From NCBI GenBank assembly GCA_025093985.1, contig JACAAK010000003.1, forward strand, positions 992,001 to 1,056,000: 64,000 nucleotides of DNA. The letters run 5' to 3'. The translations under genes and the position numbers were made by a program. Of the stretch, positions 46,842 through 60,060 are shown in pieces. Under the pieces are notes generated by a model. That model made no database searches and was not told the DNA's origin. It saw only the letters and a list, made by a program, of their open reading frames with translations. Positions within the stretch are counted from its first letter, which is position 1; each line of letters opens with the position of its first letter. Source of the DNA: Calvatia gigantea. Its lineage: Eukaryota; Basidiomycota; Agaricomycetes; Agaricales; Lycoperdaceae.

Positions 46842-49323
46842 ATGCTACTTACTCCTGTCTTCGCTCTGCTCCTCACGAGGTTCGCTTTTGCTGAACCTCA
46901 GGGTGACTACAATATATATCAGGGAACCCTAACTCAATTCCAACATGACTATGATCCCGCCCACGACCTCACATTCACCCTGACTGGGGGTCAACCGTAC
47001 GTATCTTCCTGGAACTCCAACTTCCGATGTGTCTAAACGTGATGGCAGATTCTTCGACCCATATGTGTATGACCGTTTGGGCACAAATGGACCCGTTCTC
47101 CTTCAGAGCGTCAGTTTGGTAAGGACATGTCTCTGAGGACACGCCATGGCCCAGTAACTGATGGTCAACCAAGATTCAACAACTCGCACACTTCGTTCGT
47201 GAACGTATCGTAAGTCCGATACCCACTCATATCAAACCCTCCGAACTGATGATCTCTTAAAGCCCGAGCGTCAAGTCCACGCCAAGGGCTTTGGCGCTCA
47301 TGGTTACTTCGAAGTCACGACAGATATTGGTGCTAAGCTCAGCATGGCAGGTTTCCTCTCCAAAGTCGGAAAGCGCACTCCGGTCACCGCCAGGCTTTCC
47401 ACCATTGCGGGAAGCAGTGGATCTGCGGATTCTGTCCGGGACCTGCGAGGTCTTGCTTTCAAGTGCGGAGTTTCTTTTTAGATCCGCCAGGTCGGTAACC
47501 GCGAGCCTGACCGTCTGTTCTGTCAGATTCCGAACTGAGGAAGGTATTCTCGATTGGGTGAGTTGTGTTCGTTGAGGATTACTAGAAATGGGAAACCGAT
47601 GGAGTGGCGGCGACAGGTGCTTCTCAACCACCCCTGTCTTCTGGCTCCGCGACCCCGGAAAATTCTCCCACCTCACCCACGCTCAGAAACCCCACCCTGC
47701 CGTACGTTGTGTCGACCTTTTCCTACTTCGATCAGACTCACAATCATTGCACAGAAAGCTGTAAATGACCGCAACGTACGTCGACCTTGCGAACGCCAAA
47801 TGGCAATCATTGACATCTATTACCTCCTACTTGTTGATAATATAGGATTTCTGGGGTGGGTCATATTGCCGCAGTCGCCACCAGTCATCTTGATTTCTTC
47901 CTAGATTATATGTCTGCCAACAATGAGTCTATTCATCAAGTAATGAGGACTTTCTCAGACCTTGGTGAGATATGACCCTTCCCACTCATTAAAACGCTCA
48001 TGAAAATCTAGGCACCCCATATAGCTTCAGGTATAGATCTTTATCTCCTCTCCTCCTTACGACCTTACCTTGAATCAGGTACATGGACGGCTTTGCTGGT
48101 CACACCTTCCGAGCGGTCGCTGCCGATGGCTCCTGGAATTACATCAAGTATGTCTATACCGAAGCGTTTTCGGAGGTGTTTCTAACATCCAAATTTTTGC
48201 CAGAATCACGTTCAAATCTAACCAGGGTATCAGAAATATCACCCAAGCTGAAGCGGTTAAATTAGCTGGTGAAAATCCCGACTTCGCTGCCGTCGATCTG
48301 TGGAATGCAATTGAAAAAGGAGATTTCCCAAGCTGGACTGTCTACTGGCAAGTCATGAATGCTACTCAGGCAGAGAAATTCAAGTGTAAGTCCAGAAATT
48401 AATCCAGCAATGATGTTATTGACCCTCTGCGCCATTACTAGATAACATCTTCGATTTGACTAAGGAATGGCTTCCCGAGGACGTCCCTCTCCTTGAGATT
48501 GGACGCGTCACCTTGAACCAGAACATGTATGTATTCCCTTTCCATCCTCCCCCACCGCCCTAATCAAGAGTCATAGTCAAAACCACCACGCAGAAGTCGA
48601 ACTCGCCAGCTATGATCCCTCGCAGATGGTAAGGGTCACACCGACTTTGTTTCCAACGACCATCTAACTGGAATTCCACAGCCCCCTGGCCTCGAACCCA
48701 CTGAAGACCCTGCCCTCCAGGCTCGTCTCTTCGCCTATGGGGGTGAGTCGACATTCCCGGTCCCCATCGGACCTTGAACCTAATCGTGTTTAGACGCTGC
48801 CCGTGCTCGCCTTGGTGTAAACCATAAACAACTCCCGGTAAACTGTCCCTTGAACCCTGTTGGTGAGTACTTTTAACCGAGACCTTTTACCTCTCTTCTG
48901 ATCTGCTTCTAAGCTTCCTTTGGCCGTAATGGTGCCATGGCATTCTACAATCAAGGAAGCCGGCCCCTCTTCGCCTCTACTACAGATGCTTTGAAACTTG
49001 TCCCTCGTCCTTACAACGACGATAACCACACCACCTGGGTCGGCGGAGCCGTCAAGTTTGTTAGCGTTCCCAGTGAGATTGACTTTGATCAAGCTCGTGG
49101 TTTCGTATGTAATCCTCGCATTTCCTCGCGTACTTTTACTAACGTTCAGCGGCAGTGGAAGCGCCTCTCCCCCACTGACCAGGAGCATTTCATTTCCAAT
49201 ATTGTTGGGCACTTGGGCCAAGCTACTAACCCGGACATTCGCCTGAGGCAGGTCAAAATATTCGTCCATGTCGATGAAGCCCTTGGGAAAAAGATCGCTG
49301 AGGGTGTCAAAGTTACACTGTAA
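46842..49323 (+). CDS. Secreted heme catalase
   Basis: Catalase dismutates hydrogen peroxide. The start [20 protein letters not shown] is a signal peptide, so this is a secreted type. Exons read [42 protein letters not shown] with the active-site His, [74 protein letters not shown] and [20 protein letters not shown]. The last of these is followed by [20 protein letters not shown] with the heme-ligand Tyr region, then [17 protein letters not shown] and [11 protein letters not shown]. The stop is at 49323. The gene has many introns and includes a 10-nt microexon at 47846-47855. An extra base at about 47617-47632 falls right at the conserved Asn-Thr-Pro segment, so whether the catalytic Asn is kept cannot be read. 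A related gene lies at the right edge in the opposite orientation. Confidence 0.9.
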
Positions 49324-51574
49324 TAATAACACGGAGGGCCCAAGGACGGCTCATACTTAATTCCTTCCTTCCTTGCTGATAGAGAACAGGATACCTCGAA
49401 ACCATGTATTTTTAATCACCTAAAGCGTGAGGAATCAATTACTTACTGTTGCCAATCTTTCGACTGCAGCACATTCACCCGGCCTCTTTCCCAACTTCAG
49501 CATAAAGAGGCAGACCGGAAACGCTCCACCTGGTTTTTGTTTACTTTTTTTCCGATTTTTTTTCCGAATCCATCCCGGGTGTTGAAAAGCGAAAAGAAGT
49601 TGAGGTGAAGCAGCTGGGAATGGACGACAATGGAAGTAACATTCCTTCAATGACGGAGGTCATTATTATAAGTATTTTGTCTCAGGCCTCCCAGCTCAAG
49701 GAGTCTCGGCTTGTGTTATCAGACTTAGTTCATCTCCTGTTAACCCGACCCCAATACCAAAATGTGCGATGTCCATTGAGTGCGAGAACTTTATCATTAG
49801 TCAACCATCCAGAGGGGTGGGACCCGAAGTCTGAGGCCTGATTGCGCATACCGGCATTATTTAAATTTCTTGAAAACCAGAAAAGCTCCTGCTCATGAAC
49901 AGTTCTTTTTTTTTGAGCTCCGCTTGAGCCTCGGCACTCGCTGGCTTCGTTTATGACCAGCTATGGAAAACCGGCATTCTGTCCTCACGAGGGGATAATG
50001 CTGCGGTTGCATTTTAAGTGCATAACTCGAAGGTCGAGGTTGGGCGAGGATATGTTGAGGCTGAAGAGGGTTTGGTTTTGGTGACCGTTACTCGGTGTTT
50101 AGGTATCATGAATATAATTTCGAACCCAAGAGCCACAGCCACAGAGCCGACAATCGTCCCGGTCACTAAGTAATACCATCTCGCTAACCTTCTGATCCGT
50201 CACAGACCCGTGATCTTATCATATAATTGGCTACGAATACTTAGGTAGGACCATTGGTGAACCCGAATTAAGGGCTTCTTGCACCCCTGCCCAGACCAAT
50301 GCCAGAATAAACGCCAGGTAAACGGTCAAGAATGACCCAGGGCACAGCCATGCAAGGTCCTGTAGTGTTCAAGCTGAAGAAGGCAGGGTCTGAAAGGTAT
50401 CCTAGGATGCCCCGCTGGCAGGGGCGCCCAGGGGAATGGTGTTGGATGGTGTACTGATCGCTTCACTCCGTGGGGTGTCGTGAAGCTGTCCCTGCTATCG
50501 CAGAAGCACACATCGGATCCTGGAAGGTCGGACAAGGCTTTGTTGGGGGCACAGATCTACCAGAAGCACCAAAATGGTCCCAATACATTAAGCTTCGAGT
50601 TTCAGTCTGATGAGCGATCGGGCGGGCGGCCGCATAGCCCGTCGCCCCACCCATGTGGAAGAATTAATATCGCCCAGAACTTGCGACCGACAATGTCAGG
50701 CGGAAACACCGGGCTCACCTTCGCTGAAAGAATCTCGGAGTGTTCTTTGGTCTGAGATGAATACCTCATACAGCGCTCAACTCTATGCGGTTCAATGTCT
50801 TCCCAACTAGATTAGGTCAAAGGTGCTAATTATTTTAAGAATGGTACTGCTGTGCAGGTGGAGACACTGGTAGGTGGAATCTTGGGTTGCAGAATCCGGG
50901 CTTTAAAACGGTGTGGTCCCCACATGTATGTGGATTAACCAGTGTTCCCTGGGGTTGCGATAAAACACTGCGCACTTCGTGCAGATCATCGGGGCCTTCC
51001 CCCCGCGTTTCACGGTATGAACCCGTTGCGTTCAGCCTATCCTCAACACTGTTGAATCGAGTAACAGGGTGCTTTTATTTTGCCTTTATTTTTGACCATG
51101 TCGGCCACGGTATTTGTCGCGATGTGACAAGCTTGTTTACAAGGTGGTGCTGGTCGATTTGGAGCACAGGTGGGGCCCTTCTGTCAAGCGCAGCCGTAGT
51201 CGGCGTTTAGAGCTCCACTCAACACCCAGTCCTGGAGTTGAAACTTCAAGCATCGGAGAAAACTTTGGTGTTGTAAAGGAATACATGTGTTACTGGTACC
51301 TTCGAGGACCAAGCGCCAAATTTGTTTACTCAGCGGGGACAGACGGGGATACGACTAGATGGAGTCTCTACAGTCGTCGGCAAGACTCGGACTCGACCAA
51401 GGCACGGGACAATACCCTTGGGCTTCGGTTCCAAATTGGATGATCCCCGTGCTTCAAATATAACTTAGCATCTGATTAATGGATGACGCTTATGTGTTTT
51501 GAAGAAAATGGTTCACGTAGTCGCAATTGATTAATTCAGACCATGGTGGTCAAATGCGTGGTGTCAATTATATA
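49324..51574. other. Intergenic, no gene recognised
   Basis: This 2.2-kb stretch between the converging catalase and glutamyl-tRNA synthetase genes holds only short frames without family features (for example 50480-50755 and 51114-51443). Confidence 0.4.
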
Positions 51575-53759
51575 TTATAGCTTCGAAACTTCAGGTTGTT
51601 CGCCTTGAGGTAGAATGACTAAACGAGCTAGTGTACGCTCACGTCCGAGGGCTCGAATAGTTTCGGCTACGCTGGGTCCATCCTGTAACAACAATTGTTC
51701 TGAGTTTCGACATGCTTAACAGGAACTCTATATTAGCGAACCTTCATTCCAGTGAGGACATATCGAAGTATTTTCATGAAGATTTTTGTCGAGTAACTGA
51801 GGCGGTCCTGCTCACTGTGCAACAGGCTCAAGAAGTCAAAGTCTTTCCAGGGCTCGGGTACTCGGGCTAGTTTCTCTCGGATGGTGGTGATCACCTTTTC
51901 TGCGAAGGAAAGTGAGACTCGAGTCCGATACAAAAATGAACATGCTAACCAAGTTGATCCGCAGAGATTTTCTGTAACATGTTTCGTGCCTCTTGACTTT
52001 TTAGATCTGGTTCGATGAAAAGCCAAGGGGCGTGGATAGGAATATCGAAAACATTGGTGAGTCGACCCTGAAGGACAAGATAGATGAATGAGTGTGAATG
52101 TCTCTGGGAGTTACAAAAATTACCTCGAGAAGGAGGATAGCGTCTTTGAGGTGGTCAATGCTCGTGTATTGACTAGGGATAGTTGGTTGATATGGAATCG
52201 TGAAACGTAACGTGCAAGTTTTTTTACCTTGTAGGAAATCGTTCTTTAATCTCTTCATGTACTTTTTCAGCAAGGGCTTCCAGCCCCTCTGAATTCGACC
52301 ACGTTTGCATCAAATGCCGTTTATTGATGTACTCCAATTTGGCTGGGTCCAGGGATGAACTTCGGTGAGTCATGGCAGAAAGGTCAAACTATGAGATTTC
52401 AGTTTTAAGTCCTTTGGAAAACGGCAATGAAAAATAATTCACCTCCTTAATAAGTTGTTCAAGCGACATTACAGCAGTACTATCTGGAGCATCATGATGG
52501 CCAAATGATGTTGGCTTCCCTTCTTCGTGGTGGCTTACACCCCACCCAGCCAGAGCCAGCCAGTTCAGAATGGCGCTAGGTTCCCAGCCACTGACGCTAA
52601 ATAAACTCAATCAACCCCTGCGTACGCTGCAGAGCCGGACTGCCTACAATATAGTCAATGACTTGCACGTCTCCATTGCGTTTTGACATTTTTGAACCGT
52701 CTGGGTTAACTAATAGTGGGATATGTGCAAATTTTGGGGGTGCCAATCTGAGGGCGGCGTATAGGTCGAGGTGAAGTGGGAGTGAAGGGAGCCATTCCTG
52801 TGATACACTGAGTTTCCCGAGATGAGGTTCAACAAAATCCACAACGGACCTCTCCACGTAGAACATGTGATATTCCCATTTCATGGTCATCCACCACAGA
52901 AGCAAGGTGGTATGTTGGGAACAAATCAGTTTTGAGAAGAACCGGGTCGGTTTGTAGTGAAGCATGCGCATCCCTTGGTTGGCCAAAGATTATATCGGTT
53001 GCTGGTGGCCGAACCGGCAATTTGCTGTCCTAAAACATAAACACATAAGAATTAAATGACTTTTAATCACGGGCGGAAGCTTACATTCAGGCGGACAATT
53101 GATTTCTCTCCAGCTTTCACGCGGCGAGCAACTTCTTCGTCTGTGAGATGAAGGCAAGCCTTGTCATATGTTGCATTTGAGCCGGTACGCGCGAGCTTCT
53201 CCCTGGTGGCTGCAAGTTGGTCCAGCGTACAGAAACACCTGTAGGCGTGCCCCGTCTGTAATTTGGGGTAAGCGGAAACCAGAAATATGAAACTGGAGAC
53301 AAACCTCCAGAAGTTTCTTAGCGTAAGTTCGATATAGATCTAGCCGTTCTGACTGAGACTCTTAGTGACTGCGCGCGCCCCGATTTTTTTGAATACCCAC
53401 CTGGAAATAAGGCCCTTGTGGACCGTCCCTGCCTGGACCTACAACTTTTGTTAGATCCATTATAACAACGTGGGTTACTTTCCTTACCGTAGTCGTACTC
53501 TAGACCCGCCCATTCGAGTGCATATCTAATTCCTTCAACTGAGCCTGGCACAGTTCTCGTCTGCAAGGCCATAAACAATTCGCAGTCACGGAACGGTAGA
53601 AACTACGCACGGCATCCGTGTCTTCGACTCTAAGGATCCACTTTCCTCCGTGTTTGCGCTGCATACAGATGGTTATAGAGTGCCATGCGCAGACCCCCAA
53701 GATGTAGTGGCCCAGTCGGTGATGGTGCAAATCGGAGTAAGACCGTCATAGCGCCCAGT
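51575..53759 (-). CDS. Glutamyl-tRNA synthetase, probably mitochondrial (EARS2-type)
   Basis: This class I synthetase charges tRNA-Glu. The start at 53759 reads [20 protein letters not shown], carrying the HIGH-type signature (HLGG). [47 protein letters not shown] and [17 protein letters not shown] follow. Next come [38 protein letters not shown] with the KMSKR loop, [12 protein letters not shown] and a helical anticodon-binding region ending PEVSKL at 51575. The bacterial-like GluRS layout and short N terminus indicate the organellar enzyme. No long targeting peptide is visible because an in-frame stop lies 45 nt upstream of the ATG; an upstream exon could supply one. One extra base at about 53667-53672 breaks the frame after YNHLYA. 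About nine introns. Confidence 0.9.
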
Positions 53760-54220
53760 GCTGGCGTGATGGACGTTGAGTGTGGCAGTTACGGCGTCTT
53801 GTTACCAAGCAACTTGCGGTGTTGGCCAGTTATAAAGAGTTTGGGGGTGCAAAATTGTACCACAACACACAAAACGCTGAGAACGTCCTCGACAACGACG
53901 GTGAAGACGTCCACAAAGTCCGGCAGGCTTGGAGCAAATTCGGCAGGCCACGTGACCCGACGCGCTGCACTCGTCTTCGCCTCGCGGGCATCAGAGTCCG
54001 CACGGTGCGAACTGCGAAGCACTATAGTTAGTTCGCTCCGGTAGCCTACCCGCGTGTACGACACGTTTAAACATTTTTCTAGAGTCTCTTCTTTCTTTCA
54101 GACTCCCACCACCGTTGATTCCCTTTCTTTCAGTGGGTTTCCTCAGCGTAACCGTTATCTGCCTCAGGGATATTAATTTATCCTAGATTTGGAGCCAGCG
54201 ACAATTTCCTCTCTACCGAC
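53760..54220. other. Divergent promoter region
   Basis: About 460 nt between the divergently transcribed GluRS and amylase genes. A CT-rich stretch at 54070-54150 precedes the amylase start. No separate gene is seen. Confidence 0.45.
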
Positions 54221-56430
54221 GATGACGCCCTTCAAGTTATTGTACTTTACGGCATACCTCACAATTTTGGCAATCCCGGGCCTCAAGGCGGCCACTGCAG
54301 ATGAATGGAAGCCGAGGTCGATATATCAGGTTCTCAGCATAGTCGCCACTCCCGCTGGCAGATCAAATACTGAGACGATTCTAGGTTGTTACAGACAGGT
54401 TCGCTCTCAGCGACAATAATCCAGCTACCTGTGATACATCACAGCGAGTCTATTGTGGTGGTACATGGAATGGGATCACGAATCATCTCGATTATATTCA
54501 GGGTCTGGGTTTCGATGCAGTCTGGATTTCTCCGGTCGTCAAGAATATGGAGCGTATGACACCCTACGGAGAAGCATACCATGGGTTGGTTTCAGATCGT
54601 TGGAAAATGCCCCACTAACAATTTTTTTTACAGTTATTGGACAGAAGATCTAAACAATTTGAACTCCCACTTCGGCTCCCAGGATGATCTGAAAGAACTG
54701 AGCAATGCCCTTCATTCCCGGAAAATGTATCTGATGCTCGATGTGGTTGTTAATCAGTAGGAATATGTTTCAGCAATACCTCGATTCCTATTGACTCCTT
54801 TACGCCCTCAGCTTCGCCGCTCTGAACGCCACAAATCAAGACGGCATCGATTTCTCCCCAATCTCGCCGTTCAACTCGGCTTCCCAGTTCCACCCCAAAT
54901 GTCTCATTACAAACTACAGTAATCAGACCGACGTAGAACAATGCTGGTTGGGCGATGATCTACTCCCACTTCCGGACTTGAACACAGAAGACCCTGCAAT
55001 TGTTCGAACCATGAACGATTGGATCGGGAACGTAGTTCAAACTTACGGAGTTGATGGAATTCGAATTGATACCGCAAAACATGTTCGTAAGGACTTCTGG
55101 CCCGACTTCGTGAAGTCTGCAGGAGTTTTCTCCATCGGCGAGGTTAGCTCTTGAACCATCTTCTTGATTGATTTCTCAAATTCGCTTTCTAGGTCATCAC
55201 GGATCAAGTGTCCTATGCTGCGGAGTATACCCGTAAGAGTAGTTCATATTTGACCTCATCGAAGCATTTTATTGACATCCCAAACAGAAGTTCTTGATGG
55301 GATATTGGATTATCCGGCATTCTTTGCCCTATCGAAGGCCTTTAACTCCCCGTCTGGCAACCTTTCAGCCCTAGTTGATATCCTCACTACCGCGCAGGCA
55401 GGGTACAAAAATGGATGTCTTTACCACAGGCTCATTCCTAGAAAATCACGATCAGCCGAGATTCCAAAATATCACCGCCGACCAGGCTGTAAGGACCCAT
55501 CCTCGCATTTTCGATGTGGCAGGGCGGTGACCTTTTCATCTCTAGCTCGTTCGAAACGCCATTACTTGGACCTTCTCCCAAGATGGCATCCCCATCTTAT
55601 ACTATGGTATGTTTCATTCTGCTTTGATATGTGATTTGTGAATCACATACTTCTCCAGGACAGGAACAAGGTTTCCAAGGCGCACAGGACCCCTCAAACC
55701 GGGAAGCGTAAGCCATCTCCCCTTGTCACCCAGAATATCACCCTGATTAATACCTATTACTCAAGGCTGTGGCCGACTGCGTACAGTACATCCAACAAGC
55801 CACTCGTGAGCCACGTCCAAGCCCTCAACGCCGTAAGGAAAGTTGCGATCTCCAAAAATGACAAGTTCTTGTCAACGGCCGTACGTTTCAACAGCCTGTA
55901 TCATATTCTTCTTGTGGTACCTAATCAATCTCCAACAGGCGAAGTTCGTCCCGCAGGCAAACCCATCCACTATTGCGATCTCGAAACCGCCTCTCCTCAC
56001 CCTCTTGACTAATACCGGATCTAACGGCTCAGGCTCTTGGACCATCCCATCATCATCAGGGCTATTTCAGCGCAATGAATGCGCTAGTCGACGCCCTCAC
56101 ATGCAGCACCGTGTCCGCAAATAATAACGGTGATCTTGTAGTACAAGTCGAGCGAGGATCACCGAAAGTGAGTTCAAAAAACAGTCGCTCATAAGCGTCA
56201 TTCGCCGCATGGTTCATCGATCACCTCGCAACTAATAAACATATCCCTATCATTCCCTGACGCTGATACTCCTAATCTAGGTCCTGATTCCTGCATCCAG
56301 CCTCTCAAAAGATGGTTCCCTTTGTCAGAGTATAGCCACAGGGAACAAGAATGGTGCTGATCGTGGTGCCGGTCGTCAAGCAACCTGGTGGATGGCTTTG
56401 ATACTCAGTGCTATACTCGCCATATTTTGA
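54221..56430 (+). CDS. Alpha-amylase (GH13), probably GPI-anchored
   Basis: This enzyme hydrolyses alpha-1,4-glucan. The start [20 protein letters not shown] at 54221 is a signal peptide. Exons read [74 protein letters not shown] with the nucleophile Asp, FSIGE with the acid Glu, [13 protein letters not shown] with the third catalytic Asp, and [22 protein letters not shown]-terminal beta domain follows. The protein ends in a hydrophobic tail ([15 protein letters not shown], stop at 56430) after a Ser/Gly/Asn-rich stretch, as expected for a GPI-anchor signal. All catalytic residues are present. Two +1 frame breaks occur, in an A run at about 55405-55411 and in a G run at about 56059-56062. Fungal GPI-type amylases can act on cell-wall alpha-glucan; for this protein that is an inference. 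Confidence 0.9.
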
Positions 56431-57071
56431 TGGCTGCATCATCTCTTGATCTAAACTTATCCACCCAAACAAGGGACCCCCACTCGCCATGCAGTGGTGC
56501 AAATCACGAAGACAGGATTTATCTAGACGTTACTACATAAGCGGAAGGAGGCTCCTGCTTCTATGTTGATTGATACGAACTTCTTTTTTTATCCTTACCC
56601 GCACAGACAATGGATTTCATAAATGACTTTGGACAGATAATCAATGATATGGTATGAATTCTGATGGACGTCTGGCTTGCCGTTAATATGCCCAATATAT
56701 ACAGTGCTATCATACAAGCGGCAGCGCGCGCTTGCTGTCGTTCATTCTATAAATAAGATCCAGCCTACACCCCCTAAGAAATAGTACATACAGGAGCATG
56801 AAGACGAGATTACGAAGAAAAAAACAAGAGTTGGTAAAGTTGGTGAAGGGAAGTCACTAAAGGTACACATTACCGAAAAGGGATATGCAAGTTGACCACA
56901 AAATCGACGGGGGGGACGACGTGGAAAAAAAATGCCAGTAACAAACATGCTCGGGTCAAATACTCACGAGTCACAAGAGAACGAAGAACCGTTGCGTAAT
57001 CACTTTAACCCCCAGGGTCCGAGGGAGAAAAGATGCCCAAAACACGAAACACGAAGAAGCTTTTCTGGCCC
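56431..57071. other. Spacer between converging genes
   Basis: No gene is recognised. It could hold 3' UTRs or a small last exon of the PH-CRIB gene. It is too short for a kinase domain and contains no kinase motifs. Confidence 0.4.
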
Positions 57072-58774
57072 CTAGAACCGATAACGACCTTCGTGATCGC
57101 CAATCAGGGTCGTGCCAGATGTAACAGAGAACGGGCGAGCTCGACGACCACACATCTGATTATCCAGCTTCGGTGAGGTACTGCTACTTACGTAGCTTGC
57201 GTCGAGCTTGCAGGCATTGCACTGTACGTTGTTGTAACACCTGTGGCAAGAAGGGCCGATCGGTTTGATGGGACTCTCCTCGGGTCCTGACATCACGGGC
57301 GATGACATATCAGGGAGTTGTTGCTCCTTTCCTTTCTCTTCCTCCTGTCTCTGCTCCACTTCCAGACTTGTTTTCCACTCATCGGGAAGCCCCTATGGCG
57401 AATATCCTCGTCGGACACAAAGTAGGTGAATTGGAAGAGAGATGTATACTCACAACGAAGGCCTGTGATTTAGAATCCCAGCTGACATGAACATGAAACT
57501 CGAAACCATTTGGCTTGCTGATACGTCCTCGCCTACTTCGGGTGGCGATACAGCGATCCCATTTGCGGAGATCTGGAGTGTTTGGGAGAGATATGTAATA
57601 CTTGCGATTATCAGATGTCGTGAGGCGTAGGACGAAAGGCTTGGAGTTAAGTTTGAGTTGAGAAATATCAATGATGTGCGCCAATCGGATGGTGGCTTCT
57701 GGGTGGGAGGTCTGATGGGTGTCATCACCATTGACACACACGGATGGGGGAGATGGTCGTCATTTGGTGGGAAAGATGGATACATAATTAGAAGATGGGT
57801 GCGGTTTCAGGAGGGCCGGCAGAGGTGGAGGCGATATCGTTAGTCATCGGGGTGGGTTTCAAGGGTAATAGGAGATCATACCTGAGTTTTATGAATTTGA
57901 AGCGTACGCGAGGTTAAAACTACATAGCGTGAATGCCAAAAAGAGAAGAATGAGTGCCGTCCCAGTCGTTTGACCTGGTAAAGCCCCTCAAGCAGCACCA
58001 TAGGCGGTGAGCTCGTTAGGTTGCTAGTCGGATGTATCGAGGAATCGAAGACGAAACGGCAGGTGGAAGTGGAGGAGGCTGAATCGGTTCGTTGGTGTGT
58101 CGAAGTTTCGATTGGTTTTTTTACACAAGAATCATATGACGCTCGTTGAGGAGAAAATGAAAGACGAGATGTCTGTGCGTGACTGAGCTCCGAGCTCGGT
58201 CGATGTTTGGTGGCAACAGAGGAAGATCGGCGTCTGGTGGATTGCATACGGTCGCGCAGGATGGACAATCGGGTCGTATTGCGGAAAAAGTCGTCACTCG
58301 TAATGTGGACCTCGTGGATGAAGTTGAAGGGACTGCTAAAGTTTCCTAGGCGAGAACGGGGATAGATGTCGTCTTGCCAATCATAAAGGACGGCATCATT
58401 TTCGAACGATAAGTAGTACTTTTGCCCACATGAGAATCCAAGGACAAGGCATGCCGGTCTTAGGTCCACTCTTTCAATATTGGTGATTAATTGAAGCGGT
58501 ACACGTTTCAGTGGTTGTTGTGACAATGCGTGCTGTTGAGGCTGAGAAACAGGGATTGAGAACCTAAGGCGAGGGGTAGATGAAGATGACCTACGCGTTG
58601 GATAAGGAGAGCATTCTCCACCAGTGTCAACCGCCGCTTTTTCCAAAACCTCTTGGATATTGTCCCAAGCCCCCGAACGGCGACGATTTCGCTTCGCAAG
58701 ACTTCAGTGTCCTTCGACAAGTCCACGAGATCCTTTCCTATGTTCACAGGAGGAGCATTCTTGAAGCAAAGCAT
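57072..58774 (-). CDS. Protein with two PH-CRIB modules and no kinase domain
   Basis: PH domains bind phosphoinositides and CRIB motifs bind GTP-loaded Cdc42/Rac; together they are typical of the N terminus of Cla4-type PAK kinases. From the start at 58774 (MLCFKNAPPVNIG) the first PH domain reads SKRFWKKRRLTLVENALLIQ, an intron, VDLRPACLVLGFSCGQKYYL and DDIYPRS. The first CRIB-like motif is FSSPFNFIHEVHI. After a Ser-rich linker the second PH domain begins LLEGLYQVKRLGRHSFFSFW. An intron of about 165 nt joins HKTQ to TSHPEATIRLAHIIDISQ, followed by PFVLRLTTSDNRKYYISLPN. The second CRIB is ISKPNGFEFHVHVSWD, continuing to a GLPDEW segment. The tail has Cys pairs (CHRC, CNAC). No kinase follows; the amylase gene ends 640 nt away. 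The C-terminal end is uncertain. A role in Cdc42/Rac polarity signalling is inference. Confidence 0.72.
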
Positions 58775-59305
58775 GGTTCGAGTCCGCGGGACAGGGGCAC
58801 GGAGGACACGAGGTTGGGGACGGTGGGCAAGTGGATATATTTGATGAAGCAAGGTGGTGGTGTGGTTAAAGTAGGTCTGTCACTCCTGGTAACAATTGAT
58901 GACCGAGCGTCCGGCCGATCAGATCGTTTAACGCTGGTGGCACCTGCAAGATGTAGAATTGTGATACATAGAAGTCAGGACCTGGAGGTGATGAGGCTGT
59001 GTGTGAATTCTATTCTGTTTTAGCACAAGGCGGCAGGATAACGTTCACCTGGGCCTCGCTTTGGCTGTTGCCCAATCAGATTTGTCGAGAGGGCATGCAC
59101 AGACCTGTCTGGAGTTGGTCTGTGAAACGATCCAGGCCGACTCCTCGATAGTTCCTCGAAACAGCACTACTCGCAGTAGCAAACCCCATGAAATGCCTCC
59201 CTACTTGGAGCATCCACAAATTACCATCGTCCTGCTGTTGGCCGATATAGAACCGTCACTAAGCACAGTAATTGCTTGGTTGACCTTTCATTTTGAGGCA
59301 TGAAC

Positions 59306-59330
59306 GCATGATGCATGATACATGATGCAT
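59306..59330. repeat. Short ATGCATGAT repeat cluster
   Basis: GCATGATGCATGATACATG and a further ATGCAT follow one another: short overlapping palindromic words in an intergenic space. Low complexity or a factor-binding cluster. Confidence 0.4.
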
Positions 59331-60050
59331 AAGTGATCATGATGGGTGGGTGCCTCCGGCAGGCGGAACCGCGAATTGAAGACCTGGAATCAGTGTCAAA
59401 TGCATTAAGCCTTCATGAAGCATATTTCATACAGCACATACATGACACAGGTTCACGTGCCTTCTTCAATCTTGAGCAGAAACACGGCAGCTGTTCGTCG
59501 CGTTTCGGGTTGTTGAATACCCAAAGACGGACATCTCGGATTTTGGTGCAAGGGGCTTAATCATCGGTTCCAACGGAGGTGTACTCGAGTTTGAGATCTG
59601 AGAACGAACAATTCTCCGGGCTTTGCGGTACCAAACAAACACCAAAGTTGAATCGCTTGGAGTTTGGAAATTTGGGTATGGCAGAACGCAAGAAGTATTT
59701 CTGTAACTGCGTCCATGCCTTCTGCGGCCATAAGATCACAGCTTCTTTTAGGGCTCGCTCTATATCGTCCATCAAGTTTTCAAGAATTTAAAGTGGATCT
59801 TCGAAGCTTCAATGGTACGATTCCAGCCTAATGATGATGAAAAATTGAGCAGAAAATGGTGTGAGAGGTCACATGACATGACGCTCCATTGCTCGTAAGC
59901 TCGGAGCTGTTTGTGAGATGGTCTCAGTCATGACCGACTAATGGCCGAGTTAAATACTCTTGGGCAGACACGGGATGCATGAACTTCCGTACGACTCCTA
60001 CATGGTTCTATTTTCTTCTCGAGGTTCACCGCCCCCGCGGGACCTGCCGG

Positions 60051-60060
60051 TATATATAAA
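60051..60060 (+). promoter_or_regulatory. TATA box of the flavin reductase fusion gene
   Basis: TATATATAAA lies 61 nt before the ATG at 60112, directly after a GC-rich stretch (CCCCCGCGGGACC). The spacing suits a fungal core promoter. Confidence 0.6.
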
